Notes: generated from the sequence alone by a model not told the origin. Shown: positions 1-9,537, counted from the first letter of the stretch. The stretch: DNA of 64,000 nucleotides from Phycisphaerae bacterium (GCA_041652575.1 JBAZHC010000005.1:131466-195465); one strand, 5' to 3'. Numbers and translations: made by a program.

Positions 1-566
1 AGCGTGCCAAACCATTTACGTTTGATTCCGCTATCAGCAGAATTTTTAACCTCGTTATCAATAATATCTTTTATAAACGGATCGGTTAGAAACTCTGCTC
101 TGATGTAATCGTCGGTAAAATTACAATCCTTGAGCATTGCCGAAAGTTGTCCCAACAGGTTCGGCTCAACCGCACCCGGCACAGAAGCGTTCTGAATTTG
201 CCGAGCCGAGTCTGCAATCGTCCGTTCGTTCGCATCGGCCTGTAATTTAAATTTCTCAAGTTCCGCAAGTTTCTCCTCGAAAGTCTGCTTTCTCGCCTCC
301 TGCCTTGACTGCTGAATCTGATTGTACTGGGAAATTATCCCGAGAATCGCAGATGAGGCGGAATCGTTAACATCGGACTCTTTGATAGTCCGTTCGGCGG
401 CGGCAAAATTGCCGTCGCATATCTCACTCACCGCGGATTTTATTAAAGCAGTTTCATTACCGTCCGGCCTTGATAAAGGCGAAACCTTTTTTTCCGGGGT
501 TGACATTGAAAATACGGGCCAAATCGGCAGCAGAGATGCGAGAATAAATACTATGGCTTTTTTCAT
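1..566 (-). CDS. Secreted protein of unknown function, N-terminal part (cut by window edge)
   Basis: The reading frame is open from an ATG at 566 down to base 1, giving 188 codons and no stop, so the C-terminal part lies outside the window. Residues 1-20 look like a signal peptide (KK, then a hydrophobic stretch ending near VFS). The rest is polar and mostly helical, with a probable coiled coil around residues 85-120 rich in Q, E, K and R. I do not recognise a catalytic motif in the visible part, and a catalytic domain may follow beyond the edge. It is on the same strand as the aldolase gene upstream, from which it is separated by a palindromic repeat. Confidence 0.7.
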   Translation of the reverse strand, partial: MKKAIVFILASLLPIWPVFSMSTPEKKVSPLSRPDGNETALIKSAVSEICDGNFAAAERTIKESDVNDSASSAILGIISQYNQIQQSRQEARKQTFEEKLAELEKFKLQADANERTIADSARQIQNASVPGAVEPNLLGQLSAMLKDCNFTDDYIRAEFLTDPFIKDIIDNEVKNSADSGIKRKWFGT

Positions 567-596
567 TTGCGCTTTTCTCGAAATATATAAAGAAAC

Positions 597-669
597 TTAG
601 CCACTAAGACACTAAGGCACAAAGTTTATTACATTATTTTTCTTTGTGTCCCGGTGCCTTTGTGGCTAT
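597..669. repeat. CAC-type dispersed repeat, palindromic copy
   Basis: Arms at 600-624 and 642-666 are imperfect reverse complements 25 bp long, each made of CACTAAG/CACAAAG-like units spaced 8 bp, around a 17-bp AT-rich centre. The element sits between the aldolase stop and the start of the truncated gene. It could form a hairpin in RNA on either strand. Related copies occur at 21881, 28976, 29466, 37518, 38208, 62916, 63199 and 63798. Confidence 0.8.
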
Positions 670-683
670 TTTTTAATAATTTT

Positions 684-1634
684 TTACAGGCACTCTGCCG
701 CTTTGCCGCTGCAGCCGAGAATGTCGAGCTTGTGCAGTACCATCGCCTTTATCGCGTCTCTTGCGGGACCGAGATAATTTCTCGGGTCGAATTCGGCAGG
801 CTTTTCGGCAAATACCTGACGAATCTTGGCAGTCATCGCCATACGAAGGTCGGTGTCGATATTCACTTTGCAGATTGCCATTTTCGAAGCTTTTGTTATG
901 GCCGATTCCGGAACGCCCATCGCGTCAGGCATCTTGCCGCCGTATTTATTTATGAGGTCCTTGAATTCCTTCAATACGCTGCTCGATCCGTGCATTACCA
1001 GCGGAAAACCGCTCAGTTTGTCGGCGACCTTTTGTATTACGTCAAAAGCAAGCGTCGGTTCGGATTTAAACTTATAAGCTCCGTGACTTGTTCCGCAGGC
1101 AACGGCCAGTGAATCGCATCCGCTCTTTTCGACGAACTCAATCGCCTGGTTCGGGTCGGTCAGATGACTTGCGACATCTTCGTGACTGAGTCCTACTACG
1201 TCTTCCTCGATACCGCCGAGCTGGCCGAGTTCCGCCTCGACGACAACGCCGTGAGCGTGAGCGTATTCGACGACCTGTTTGGTAATTTTGATGTTTTCCT
1301 TGAAAGGATGATGCGATGCGTCAATCATTACCGAGGTAAAGCCGTCATCGACGCACTGCTTGCAGACTTCAAACGTATCGCCGTGGTCGAGGTGCATACA
1401 AATCGGGATACTCGGATTTTCAGCGACAGCAACGTCGATAATCGCCCGCAAATAACTCATAGAAGCGTATTTTCTCGCGCCGCGGGATATCTGAAGAATT
1501 AACGGGGCCTTTTTCTCGGCAATAGCCTCTACAATTCCCTGCGTAATCTCCATATTATTGACATTGAATGCTCCGATTGCATAGCCGTTCTTATAGGCCA
1601 TTTCGAACATCTTTTTCGTGGTAACTAAAGCCAT
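684..1634 (-). CDS. fba: Class II fructose-bisphosphate aldolase
   Basis: This 316-residue protein is a cytosolic zinc enzyme that interconverts fructose 1,6-bisphosphate with glyceraldehyde 3-phosphate and dihydroxyacetone phosphate in glycolysis and gluconeogenesis. The zinc-binding and catalytic segment MHLDHGD lies near residue 80, followed by the GxTSVMIDASH segment, EAELGQLGG near 135, the phosphate-binding GTSHGAY near 180, VMHGSSS near 215 and the KVNIDTDLR segment near 260. All are characteristic of class II aldolases and the length is normal. The start is ATG 1634. It stands alone on its strand, with a repeat hairpin downstream. Confidence 0.95.
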   Translation of the reverse strand: MALVTTKKMFEMAYKNGYAIGAFNVNNMEITQGIVEAIAEKKAPLILQISRGARKYASMSYLRAIIDVAVAENPSIPICMHLDHGDTFEVCKQCVDDGFTSVMIDASHHPFKENIKITKQVVEYAHAHGVVVEAELGQLGGIEEDVVGLSHEDVASHLTDPNQAIEFVEKSGCDSLAVACGTSHGAYKFKSEPTLAFDVIQKVADKLSGFPLVMHGSSSVLKEFKDLINKYGGKMPDAMGVPESAITKASKMAICKVNIDTDLRMAMTAKIRQVFAEKPAEFDPRNYLGPARDAIKAMVLHKLDILGCSGKAAECL

Positions 1635-1724
1635 TTATCGATTCCTTAAAAAAAGTTTATAGACTACGACACTATATACTGAATTAACGACATAAAAAAA
1701 CCACTGTTTCGGGCATCATTAGGA

Positions 1725-4721
1725 TTAATAGTTACGATCCGTCGGGGAATCCAGCCCCATAAACGTCTTTGAGCCGAATCCGAGCTCGCCGACTCCTTCA
1801 GGCCATATATTAAGAACTATCGCCCGTCTGTCAAGGGATTCGTCGATACTGTAGGTAAGACCGTAATAAAGCCTGTGATAGCGCCTGATGAGGGAGACCT
1901 GGCTGGTTATTCTCTTTTTGGTTTTGAAATCATACTGATGAGCCATGGAAATCATATAACGCGGATTAAGTTTGTATGTCATCGCGAACGTAAATGCGTT
2001 TGAGCCGTTTTCATCCTCATTTTGCACGTTTTTCAGGTATCTCATGCCGATATAATAGCTCAGATTCGGCCATACCAGCCGGGACAAGCCTATATTGAAC
2101 TGCTCAAGCTCGTTGTCCTTGGTGCCGTAATTCAGGTCGCTCAAAATAGCCGTTGTATCGCTTAGCCGCCAGATGTAATCGGCGTTGAAGCTGTCCTTCT
2201 GCGGACCGAAAAGCTGAAACCGCCTGTACCCGGCTAAATCACCGTTGGAAATCGCCGGCACTGATAAAACCGAAAGCGGAATAAGCGGATTGTTCCAGAG
2301 AGCATTGTCGGGTCTGTCTATATCGGAGTTGTCGTTGCTGACCATGGTATATTCCATTTTCAAGCGCATCCAGTCGAGACTCCTGCGTTTCTCGCCCTGG
2401 CCGCGTTTGGTCTGCCACCGCTGCAGAACGCCGAGAGTGTAAGTATCCTTCTGTTCGACTACATCGTCGCTTTCAGCAAAAATAGCGGCGTTCGCATACG
2501 GCTTTATAATATGACGAATGCCGTCGATGTCCCAGAACTTCGATTGGATATTTGGGTAGGTTCGCCAGTATTGAGTCGATGTTCTTACGCCGGCCTCGCC
2601 GATGAAAACATTCTGCTGGCCGAAGTTCGAACCTGTTCCGGTAGTTATGCCGCGGTCAAAACCGCTTCTGTCGTCGTAGCCGAATGTGCCGGCTATATAA
2701 GGCACGATATTGCCGGAGGCGAACTTGACCGGCATATCAATTTCGGTGCGAGTCGAACCGAATGTGAAATATTCGTTTGAAATGTTCAGGCCGTGGTCTT
2801 TGCCGGTTCGCTGGCGGAATCTGCCTACGGAACTGTCGCTATATAAGGTAAACTTGTCGCTAAAAAGCGACTGCCCCTTTAAATGATATTGTGCCGAAGG
2901 AAGTTCTTCGAGCTGGTCGGCAAAGTCGTTTATCCGCCATTTGCCGAGTATCGCGAAGGCCTGGTTGTCTTTAAGCCACTTCAGATGTATAAGGGTTTCC
3001 CGTTCTTTGCCGTTCATGAATTCACTGCGGCGGAAGGATTCGAGATAATTTTCGTCAGATTGATAGCTGGATTCAAGCGTAAGCTGCCAGTGGTAGGGCA
3101 GAAATTGCCTGTGCTGGAAATCGACCATGCCCCTTAACTTATCTTCAGGTTTGTCGTTTTGCCTGTCTCTGCCAAGGTCGTCTTTGCCGCGGTCGTTAAT
3201 TACATAGCCATCGATATGGCCGAAATAAGTGTCTCTTTCGTATTTTATAGCGCCGCCTATTCCTGTGCCTCGTTTGGAATAGTAATCATACATAAGACTC
3301 GAATCAACGCCCGGCAGTTCACGGAGCCCAAGAACTCTTGCAAGAAACCATTCGGTCTCGATAGATGTACCGAAAGTATTGTCGCGGGCAAACTGCACTC
3401 TCCTGATAGGAATGTCGGGCCTCTCGAAGTCGCCGCTGAGTTTCGGCCAATAAAAAACTGTCCGGTTATCGACCTTCAGCTTGACATCTTTCATCATAAC
3501 ATCGTAGCTTTGATTACCGAGCTGGTCTGTCTGCTGGTCAACGACAGTACTATCGGCGATATAAATCTCCGATGCTGTCGCCGAAATTTTGGGCACATAA
3601 AATTCACTGCTCGTAAGTGTTACATTGCTGCCGGCAAATTTATTTTCGGAAACCTGTTTGAGTTTCGCCGCTCTTGCGTAAACCGGTATTCCGCGCGACG
3701 GGTCGAATGTCCGCATAACTGCGTTTATGACAAGGGCCTGTTTCTTCTGGAAATCGTAATAGACTTCATCGGCGCGAATCGTTCTGCTGCCTTCGGTCAT
3801 AACTATATCGCCGCGGAGATAAACAGCTTTTACCGTGTTATCGACCGGCAAAAGGTCCTTGTTTTTATTCGGGTCGCTTGTTTTGCCGGCGTAGAAGATA
3901 ACCGCGCTGTCAGCCTGGAACTCAAGCAGTCTGCCGCTTTCATCCTGTTTCTGCCACAGGTAGAACCTGTTTAAAACTGTCGCTATATTTGTGCCGTCAG
4001 CAAGATTTTCATTTGTGATTCTGACCGGTTTGTCCGTAGCGCTGCTTATATTGACAGGATACTGAAATTTAGGAGCGGCCGCCGCAGGCACTGCCGGTGC
4101 CGCGGGCTGTTGCGGCTGCCCTTTGCGGCCGGTTGTGTCCGTGCCGAAAACTTTTTCAAAAATGTTCGGCGCAGCGGGCTGCTGCTGAACAATGGCCGCT
4201 TTTTCTTCCGGCGGTAATTCTATCTGATGAGTTGCCACAAGTGCATTGTGATATATCAGGCTCGTACGCGGGTCTTCTGTGATTCGTTTCTCGGCCGTCG
4301 CAAAAATTTCACCTGCCACCTGAAATTTCGTAACCAGCGACTCAGCGCCTTCCATTATTGGACGGCTCATATCGACGCCGGATGTCTTCGAACCCAAACC
4401 CGCCTCGACGGTTACCTTGTCCTGCAGATAAACAGTTACATTGTGTTCGACATATTTAACGCCACGGTCATCGGTGGTAACGCTGTTGATCCAGACGACA
4501 GCCTGGTTGCTTTTTAATTTGTTATCGCCTATGACAAGGTCGAAGCCATCGTTGAATACAAGAATATGTTCTCCGCCGGAAACCTGGTAGCTTGTTACCG
4601 TTCCCCCGCGAAGATGCAGGTCATCGGCGCCGAAAATTTGAGCTTTGCCGGAGTCAATTGCCAATAGACCTTCCGTGCAAAATAACAATATCACTATAAG
4701 GCAGATAATCCGTTTACGCAT
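1725..4721 (-). CDS. lptD: LPS-assembly protein LptD-like outer-membrane protein
   Basis: LptD-like proteins form an outer-membrane beta barrel that delivers lipopolysaccharide to the cell surface. Using the ATG at 4721, behind a GGAGG, the product has 998 residues and opens with a clear signal peptide (RKRIICLIVILLF, cleavage near LLA). An OstA/LptA-like N-terminal half follows, with repeated ladders such as TIRADEVYYDFQKKQALV, then a proline/alanine linker near residue 210. A C-terminal half of alternating beta strands is rich in Y, D and R and includes the FxHRQFLPYHWQL stretch typical of LptD barrels. A longer frame begins at TTG 4748, but a TATAAT just upstream on the same strand would put the transcript start about there, which favours 4721. 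No other lpt genes are adjacent. Confidence 0.8.
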   Translation of the reverse strand: MRKRIICLIVILLFCTEGLLAIDSGKAQIFGADDLHLRGGTVTSYQVSGGEHILVFNDGFDLVIGDNKLKSNQAVVWINSVTTDDRGVKYVEHNVTVYLQDKVTVEAGLGSKTSGVDMSRPIMEGAESLVTKFQVAGEIFATAEKRITEDPRTSLIYHNALVATHQIELPPEEKAAIVQQQPAAPNIFEKVFGTDTTGRKGQPQQPAAPAVPAAAAPKFQYPVNISSATDKPVRITNENLADGTNIATVLNRFYLWQKQDESGRLLEFQADSAVIFYAGKTSDPNKNKDLLPVDNTVKAVYLRGDIVMTEGSRTIRADEVYYDFQKKQALVINAVMRTFDPSRGIPVYARAAKLKQVSENKFAGSNVTLTSSEFYVPKISATASEIYIADSTVVDQQTDQLGNQSYDVMMKDVKLKVDNRTVFYWPKLSGDFERPDIPIRRVQFARDNTFGTSIETEWFLARVLGLRELPGVDSSLMYDYYSKRGTGIGGAIKYERDTYFGHIDGYVINDRGKDDLGRDRQNDKPEDKLRGMVDFQHRQFLPYHWQLTLESSYQSDENYLESFRRSEFMNGKERETLIHLKWLKDNQAFAILGKWRINDFADQLEELPSAQYHLKGQSLFSDKFTLYSDSSVGRFRQRTGKDHGLNISNEYFTFGSTRTEIDMPVKFASGNIVPYIAGTFGYDDRSGFDRGITTGTGSNFGQQNVFIGEAGVRTSTQYWRTYPNIQSKFWDIDGIRHIIKPYANAAIFAESDDVVEQKDTYTLGVLQRWQTKRGQGEKRRSLDWMRLKMEYTMVSNDNSDIDRPDNALWNNPLIPLSVLSVPAISNGDLAGYRRFQLFGPQKDSFNADYIWRLSDTTAILSDLNYGTKDNELEQFNIGLSRLVWPNLSYYIGMRYLKNVQNEDENGSNAFTFAMTYKLNPRYMISMAHQYDFKTKKRITSQVSLIRRYHRLYYGLTYSIDESLDRRAIVLNIWPEGVGELGFGSKTFMGLDSPTDRNY

Positions 4722-4882
4722 ATGCCTCCAGAAAACAAAACGCCTCAATTGCCAGTGATTATAGCTATACTAATTCATAAATCCAGCCATAAATCCCAAA
4801 AAACCGCAATAATAATACTGATAACAGCAATATATAACCTATAGTCCGATAAAGTGTTGTGGAAATAATTAGCAGTTATCAG

Positions 4883-4911
4883 TTGTCAAAAGATAACTTT
4901 GAACTTATTAT
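4883..4911 (+). promoter_or_regulatory. Sigma70-type promoter for the 86-residue protein
   Basis: TTGTCA (4883-4888) and TATTAT (4906-4911) are separated by exactly 17 bp. The ATG follows 33 bp downstream with AAAGGAA as ribosome binding site. The site lies in the divergent gap between lptD and the small gene. Confidence 0.6.
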
Positions 4912-4944
4912 CAAAACAAAATTACATTAAAGGAATTTGTTAAA

Positions 4945-5205
4945 ATGGGCAAAATGTTCAGCGGATATCAGCAGAAAGTCATCAGGGATTACTACAGCAA
5001 CATCGACAAAATCGCACTGACGAAGCTGTCTGAGCTGGTAACTGAAATATTTCTTGCCGAAAGCAGGGAAAAGAAAGCAAAACTCTGGCAAAGGGTTGAA
5101 ATGGCTCTGAAGAAGTTGAAAATCCCCCAGCCGGTCATAGAACATATTTTGAAACAAAAAGACCCGCAAGTCCTGGCCAAAAATATCAACGACTGGATGA
5201 AATAA
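4945..5205 (+). CDS. Small conserved-looking helical protein, function unknown
   Basis: This 86-residue protein has a good ribosome binding site (AAAGGAA, 9 bp upstream) and its own promoter. It is all-helical and basic (KKAKLWQRVEMALKKLKIP), with no signal peptide, no cysteines and no motif I recognise. The pattern of a hydrophobic helix followed by a K-rich helix and a final PxVIEHILK helix suggests a small cytosolic binding protein. The function is unknown. It converges on the minus-strand mini gene whose stop lies 3 bp away. Confidence 0.7.
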   Translation: MGKMFSGYQQKVIRDYYSNIDKIALTKLSELVTEIFLAESREKKAKLWQRVEMALKKLKIPQPVIEHILKQKDPQVLAKNINDWMK

Positions 5206-5207
5206 TG

Positions 5208-5378
5208 CTATTTTCCGCCGCCGCAGCATAGTTCCATAGTATAGTCATAAGGAGTTTGACAGTTACAGCACTCTATTGTCGGGCCCCTGGCCGAGGTGTC
5301 GTTGACGCAGGTGTACATATGCGGACACTCTGGCGATGCATCTCCACAAGAACTCGGGACAGACTCCTGGATAGTCAT
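5208..5378 (-). CDS. Mini cysteine-rich protein (56 residues)
   Basis: The frame runs from ATG 5378 to TAG 5208, with an in-frame stop 27 bp before the ATG, so it cannot be longer. Eight of its 56 residues are cysteine, in the order CGD, CPHMYTC, CCNC and CCGGG. The CC and CCGG pairs resemble those of the larger cysteine-rich protein at 6749-7624, so the two may be related, or this may be a fragment of such a protein. It has no signal peptide, and the start lacks a strong ribosome binding site. It lies 40 bp downstream of the propeller-like gene on the same strand. It may be a real small gene or a remnant. Confidence 0.4.
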   Translation of the reverse strand: MTIQESVPSSCGDASPECPHMYTCVNDTSARGPTIECCNCQTPYDYTMELCCGGGK

Positions 5379-5418
5379 TATTTTTGTTCGGTCTCTTATA
5401 ACCTATATTTTATTACAA

Positions 5419-6657
5419 TTATGGCCTCTTGAGTTCAAAAGCAACAGCTTTAGCTTTAGTAAGGGCACCTTGAAAAGGACCACACAAAACTACGAATCCT
5501 TTATTTTCTGTACATATAATATTAATGTTGAAGCTGCCAAATACTGTCGTCTTGTCTATTGAAGCTCGCCCTAACTCATTCCCTTTCTCGTCATATTGAC
5601 GTATCATCAACCCAGATGATTCCAACCAGTTTGCTACAACAAAACCACCCCCCGGAATACTTTCAATTCCAGAAAATGCCAGTGTATTAACAGATTTACT
5701 TATTTGACTTTTCTTTAATGACTCCAATGTTGGAGTAAATATCTCAAACCAGCAATCCGTAGATCTCATGGTTTCGCTCATGTCATACACCACTACAAAA
5801 TTACCCGAGTCAAGCTGGCACACCTGAGGATAGGCATAGGGGCTAAGGTTACCTCCGGAAAACATGTTTTCGGCCAATATTTGGCCATCGGCATTATACT
5901 TTATCATACAAATGTTGTGCCTTATAGCGGCGACATCTTCACTTTTGTCCATAAAAAAAGATAATCCAACTACCAAAAATTCTCCTTTTTCACTTAGTGG
6001 GATACCATCAGTGAAAATGTTGTTTTCTCCGAATTTGTATATTTTTTTCCAGAGCCTATTTCCTTGTGGATCAGCTTTAATAACCAGACCATTCCCATTA
6101 GCATCCTTGCCGATTAAAAGGATATTATCATCAAGAAGACTTGTCATTTTCAATATTAGAATATCTTTTTCTTCCTGATTTTCCTCTGCAATTAATTTAG
6201 CATTCTTCTTTGTTCCTTCCACGTCAGTCTGCATGAGAGACATTTCTTTCGCAGGCAGCTTTCCAAAACTACCTACCATAAAAATATCACCATTTTCGGA
6301 TATTTTTAAACCTCTGGTTGGCCACAAATCTCCTATCGCGGAACATTCTTTTATAGTACCTTCCTTAAGGATAGTCTCCTTAGTTTTCTCGCCATCTGGT
6401 GAGATTTCCCAAATCCACACTTTGCCGCGAAAGTTAGGGTCTACGGGACGAAAGGAGCTGCCTAAGACTACTATCCTGTTAGTTTTTCTGCAGAAGGTCG
6501 CCATATGTGGGGCATATGTAACATTGTCATCTACTGAATACTCCTTCTGCCATAATATTTTTAACGACGGAAAATTACTTTCAGCCATAACGTAATTTAC
6601 GTTTGTGAATCCAAATAGAATAATAACAATTATATTTATTTGTGTAAATGTTTTCAT
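5419..6657 (-). CDS. Secreted propeller-like protein of unknown function
   Basis: This 412-residue protein has a signal peptide (MKTFTQINIIVIILFGF, cleavage near VMA) and a ribosome binding site GGAGC before ATG 6657. The mature part is built of repeating beta-strand blocks of the type NGDIFMVGSFG, DNILLIGKDANG, GEFLVVGLS, GNFVVVYDMS and GGFVVANWLE, separated by polar loops. This is typical of a beta propeller of the PQQ/delta-60 style. No catalytic residues stand out. It follows the cysteine-rich PLA2-like gene by 91 bp on the same strand and probably belongs to the same export-related cluster. The exact function is unknown. Confidence 0.75.
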   Translation of the reverse strand: MKTFTQINIIVIILFGFTNVNYVMAESNFPSLKILWQKEYSVDDNVTYAPHMATFCRKTNRIVVLGSSFRPVDPNFRGKVWIWEISPDGEKTKETILKEGTIKECSAIGDLWPTRGLKISENGDIFMVGSFGKLPAKEMSLMQTDVEGTKKNAKLIAEENQEEKDILILKMTSLLDDNILLIGKDANGNGLVIKADPQGNRLWKKIYKFGENNIFTDGIPLSEKGEFLVVGLSFFMDKSEDVAAIRHNICMIKYNADGQILAENMFSGGNLSPYAYPQVCQLDSGNFVVVYDMSETMRSTDCWFEIFTPTLESLKKSQISKSVNTLAFSGIESIPGGGFVVANWLESSGLMIRQYDEKGNELGRASIDKTTVFGSFNINIICTENKGFVVLCGPFQGALTKAKAVAFELKRP

Positions 6658-6748
6658 TATTTGCTCCTTACATTTAAAGAGTAAAATATTCTATATGTTC
6701 TTTGCAATTCTCTGCTATGAATGATACCGTAAACATCATCCATTTTCC

Positions 6749-7624
6749 CTAACAGTCGTTACAAGCACATTCAGTTACTTGGGCAGGTTTATAAAATAGA
6801 TCGCCAAGCCCCAGGACTGCCATATAATAAACATTCCTCCAGCTATTACAAGGGTAGTAACAACCATCAGAGACGTTATCCAAGGAAGTACATACTGTTT
6901 CCATCTCATTATTGAAAGTACTATCGCACTCAGATTTTCCCCTGCTACAATTACCATAACATAAATCGTGTGTATTGCAGGAACTAAGAAAACTGGAATA
7001 GGTACATCCTGCCGGGTTGTCTCCATTTTCCAGAGGAGCCGAACATCCGTTGGCTGTCGGCGACCTATCTGGGTTATCGACTTTTGAACAACTTTCTAAT
7101 TCTTCATAGGTGCTGACTGTACGAAGGCAAGCCTGGCAGCCTCCGCCATCTTTGCACTTTTCGCAGTTGAAGCTGTCATTGCAGGATTCATTACAGCACT
7201 GATAGTTACCACAGCACTGCTTATTTGGGTCGCCACCACAAACTTTACATTCTCCATCTATACAACTTTCACATTCATCAGGGTCGCACTTGGTAATAAC
7301 GTTACCGCCGCAGCATTCCTGTGTATCAGTATTATAAAGTTCTTCGCCATCGCAGCAGGCCTGGTTTCCATCAGGCGTTACACATTCATGATTGCAGCAA
7401 ATTTTATCCCACGCACAGCATTCATCCTCTGCAGGTGTTTCGCCTTCACAGCACTCTTGTATAGAATGACCATACTGGTCTACCTGACATTTCCATTCCC
7501 ATCGTCCGCTCTTCCAAATAAAGCAATGAATAGGAGAGGGAGGCGGGGTACATCCGAGGGTCGTTGTACATAAAATCTCAATAGTGAATAAACCTATTAA
7601 AATAAAAGTAGTTTGCTTTTTCAT
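6749..7624 (-). CDS. Secreted cysteine-rich protein with C-terminal phospholipase A2-like domain
   Basis: This 291-residue protein starts with a signal peptide (residues 1-24, ending TTLGC, possibly a lipobox-like cysteine). Residues 30-160 are packed with cysteines in CC, CCGG, CCNHEC and CxxC groups, like a chain of small disulfide knots. Residues 190-291 carry NGCSAPL and SCNTHDLCYGNC, followed by SKSECDSTFNNEM. This matches the CxxHDxCY active-site core of secreted phospholipases A2 (His-Asp pair) and the following conserved helix. PLA2 activity is inferred from this motif only. The start overlaps the stop of the TPR gene by four bases (ATGA), so translation is probably coupled. Confidence 0.7.
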   Translation of the reverse strand: MKKQTTFILIGLFTIEILCTTTLGCTPPPSPIHCFIWKSGRWEWKCQVDQYGHSIQECCEGETPAEDECCAWDKICCNHECVTPDGNQACCDGEELYNTDTQECCGGNVITKCDPDECESCIDGECKVCGGDPNKQCCGNYQCCNESCNDSFNCEKCKDGGGCQACLRTVSTYEELESCSKVDNPDRSPTANGCSAPLENGDNPAGCTYSSFLSSCNTHDLCYGNCSRGKSECDSTFNNEMETVCTSLDNVSDGCYYPCNSWRNVYYMAVLGLGDLFYKPAQVTECACNDC

Positions 7625-9537
7625 TTTTTACATCTCCCACACTGCTCGAATATCCTGTTTATACGTACCGCTCCGCAACCATCGAGCCCGGTGTTCATTA
7701 AATACAATCCGAAACACGCGCACGCCTCGGTTATCCGCTCCTGCTTAATAAAAATCTCGCCCAAATGCAGCGCTGCGTAATTATTTAAGCCATTTGTATA
7801 ATTATCCATCAGATTTTTATACTCTTCTTCAATTATCAAATCCGCTTCCGCCGCAGGTAATTGTCCCGATGCCTTTAATTTCTCAAAGCCATCCGCTATC
7901 ATCAACTGCATACTTGCGGCATGTATGAATTCAGGAGCAATTTGCAGTAATTTATCTGCATACTCCATGGTTTTATCAATATTGCCTAATCTGGAATTTA
8001 CTACCGCCGCAAGATAATACGCCAGCGTTTTATTGTCGGTATCTTGAATTTTATTCAGGACTCTTTCATCGAGTATTTGTGCAGACAATTGTAATAATTT
8101 ACGGCATGCCTCATTTTTTATTGCGAAATCATAACATGTATCATAACATTTTTCCGCTATAAACAATAAAGTCTCTGCCAAATATGGGCTTTCATTGTAA
8201 TCGGCAATCAGTTCATCTATACCGATTTTAGTCTCATTATAATCCAGCGAGCTAATGGCGATTAAAGTATCCAAACTTGCCAAATCTATTTCCGCCTTGT
8301 CGCTGAAATTACTCTCCGGCTGAATATCTATTATTCTTTGATAAATTATTTTTGCCTCTTCGTATTTATCGGCCCATTCATATCTTCTCCCGATTTCCTC
8401 CATAGTTTCCAGCAATTCAGGATTATTGATAAAGTTGGCTATAACATTTTCTGTATCTGCCTGTAAACTTTCTGTTTCATCTGAGACAATTTTCAGGCAA
8501 ATGCTTGTTCTCTCAATTCCTGTTTGTACTTTGTTCTCAATCTTATTTTTTGGGTACTCCTGTAATATTAATCCGAAAATATTTGCCGCCTGTGCATAGT
8601 TAACATTCCATTCATATCTTCTGGCTATCCAGTAAAGAGCTTCCGGCATGTCCGGATGATTGTTATAATCCGCGACAAATTTGTTTAATGCTGAATTTGA
8701 ATCTTCAATTCTATCTAACGCTATTAATGAATGTATCTGTGCCTTGTTGAATCCAAATTGTGCATTGACAGTATTATTGTTTTCGGGATATTTCTCAAGA
8801 AGTTCCTGATAAACATTTTTTTCCTCTTCATACCTGTTCGCATACCCGTATCTATTAGCTATCCAGTACAATGTATCTGCTAAATCCGCATTCTCCGCAA
8901 ACTCCTCGATCAATTTTGCATAAGATTCTCTCGACTCTTTATACATTCCCTGCTTTATGAGCGCGAGAATCTCCGTCCTCGCAGCCCCTAATTGCGCCTT
9001 GCCTTTTAATTTTTCATCGGACGTAAACTGTATTATCCGCCTGAAAATTTCTTTTGAATCTTCATACTGATTGTCCTGTGACCATTCGTAACTTCGAGCG
9101 ATTCGATATAGCATCTGCGGCAAATCCGGCAGACTGTAAAAATCCGCTGCCAGCTTATTCAGGGCCGTTTTAGCCTCGTCGAATTTTTGTGCTGCTATAA
9201 AAGCCTGAATCTCCGAACCCAGATAACACATCCGTGCGCTATTTACGATTGTATTGTCCGGATATTTCTGAATTATTTGCTGATAAAGATTTTGTTCCTC
9301 ATTGTATCTGCCTGTCCAGCCGTAACTCCATGCAATCCAATAAAGCGCCTCCGGCAAAAAACTATCCTGCGAATAATCGGAAATAATTTGGTTAATACTT
9401 TTTGAGGCAGCTTCTGTTTGGCCCTTGTTTATTAAGTCGATTACATCATTTTTAGTCTGATTTAAATCGCCGCCAAATGAAATACCAGATAGCAGGCCGA
9501 CTAAGAGCGCACTTACTAATAGAAGTTTTCCACACAT
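7621..9537 (-). CDS. Secreted TPR-repeat protein
   Basis: This 638-residue protein has a signal peptide (MCGKLLLVSALLVGLLSG, cleavage near SFG) and the ribosome binding site AAGGAG 8 bp before ATG 9537. From residue 30 to 480 it repeats a block of about 80 residues: an ALYWIARRYEW-like helix, NYEEAxxIYQxIIxxYP, and a linker ending in Q-or-E-x-x-I-x-x-LI. This is a tetratricopeptide/Tol-Pal-YbgF-like solenoid. Such repeats scaffold protein complexes in the periplasm, and no enzyme motif is seen. It is the first gene of a run with the PLA2-like and propeller-like genes, behind a promoter at 9631-9658. Confidence 0.8.
   Translation of the reverse strand: MCGKLLLVSALLVGLLSGISFGGDLNQTKNDVIDLINKGQTEAASKSINQIISDYSQDSFLPEALYWIAWSYGWTGRYNEEQNLYQQIIQKYPDNTIVNSARMCYLGSEIQAFIAAQKFDEAKTALNKLAADFYSLPDLPQMLYRIARSYEWSQDNQYEDSKEIFRRIIQFTSDEKLKGKAQLGAARTEILALIKQGMYKESRESYAKLIEEFAENADLADTLYWIANRYGYANRYEEEKNVYQELLEKYPENNNTVNAQFGFNKAQIHSLIALDRIEDSNSALNKFVADYNNHPDMPEALYWIARRYEWNVNYAQAANIFGLILQEYPKNKIENKVQTGIERTSICLKIVSDETESLQADTENVIANFINNPELLETMEEIGRRYEWADKYEEAKIIYQRIIDIQPESNFSDKAEIDLASLDTLIAISSLDYNETKIGIDELIADYNESPYLAETLLFIAEKCYDTCYDFAIKNEACRKLLQLSAQILDERVLNKIQDTDNKTLAYYLAAVVNSRLGNIDKTMEYADKLLQIAPEFIHAASMQLMIADGFEKLKASGQLPAAEADLIIEEEYKNLMDNYTNGLNNYAALHLGEIFIKQERITEACACFGLYLMNTGLDGCGAVRINRIFEQCGRCKK

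Noticed and set aside
654..1502. Plus-strand open frames opposite the aldolase gene
   Set aside because: They are shadows of the aldolase coding strand, with no ribosome binding sites and no family resemblance.
3159..3974. 271-codon plus-strand frame inside lptD
   Set aside because: It is the antisense of a well-supported LptD-like gene, has atypical composition for a protein and no start signals.
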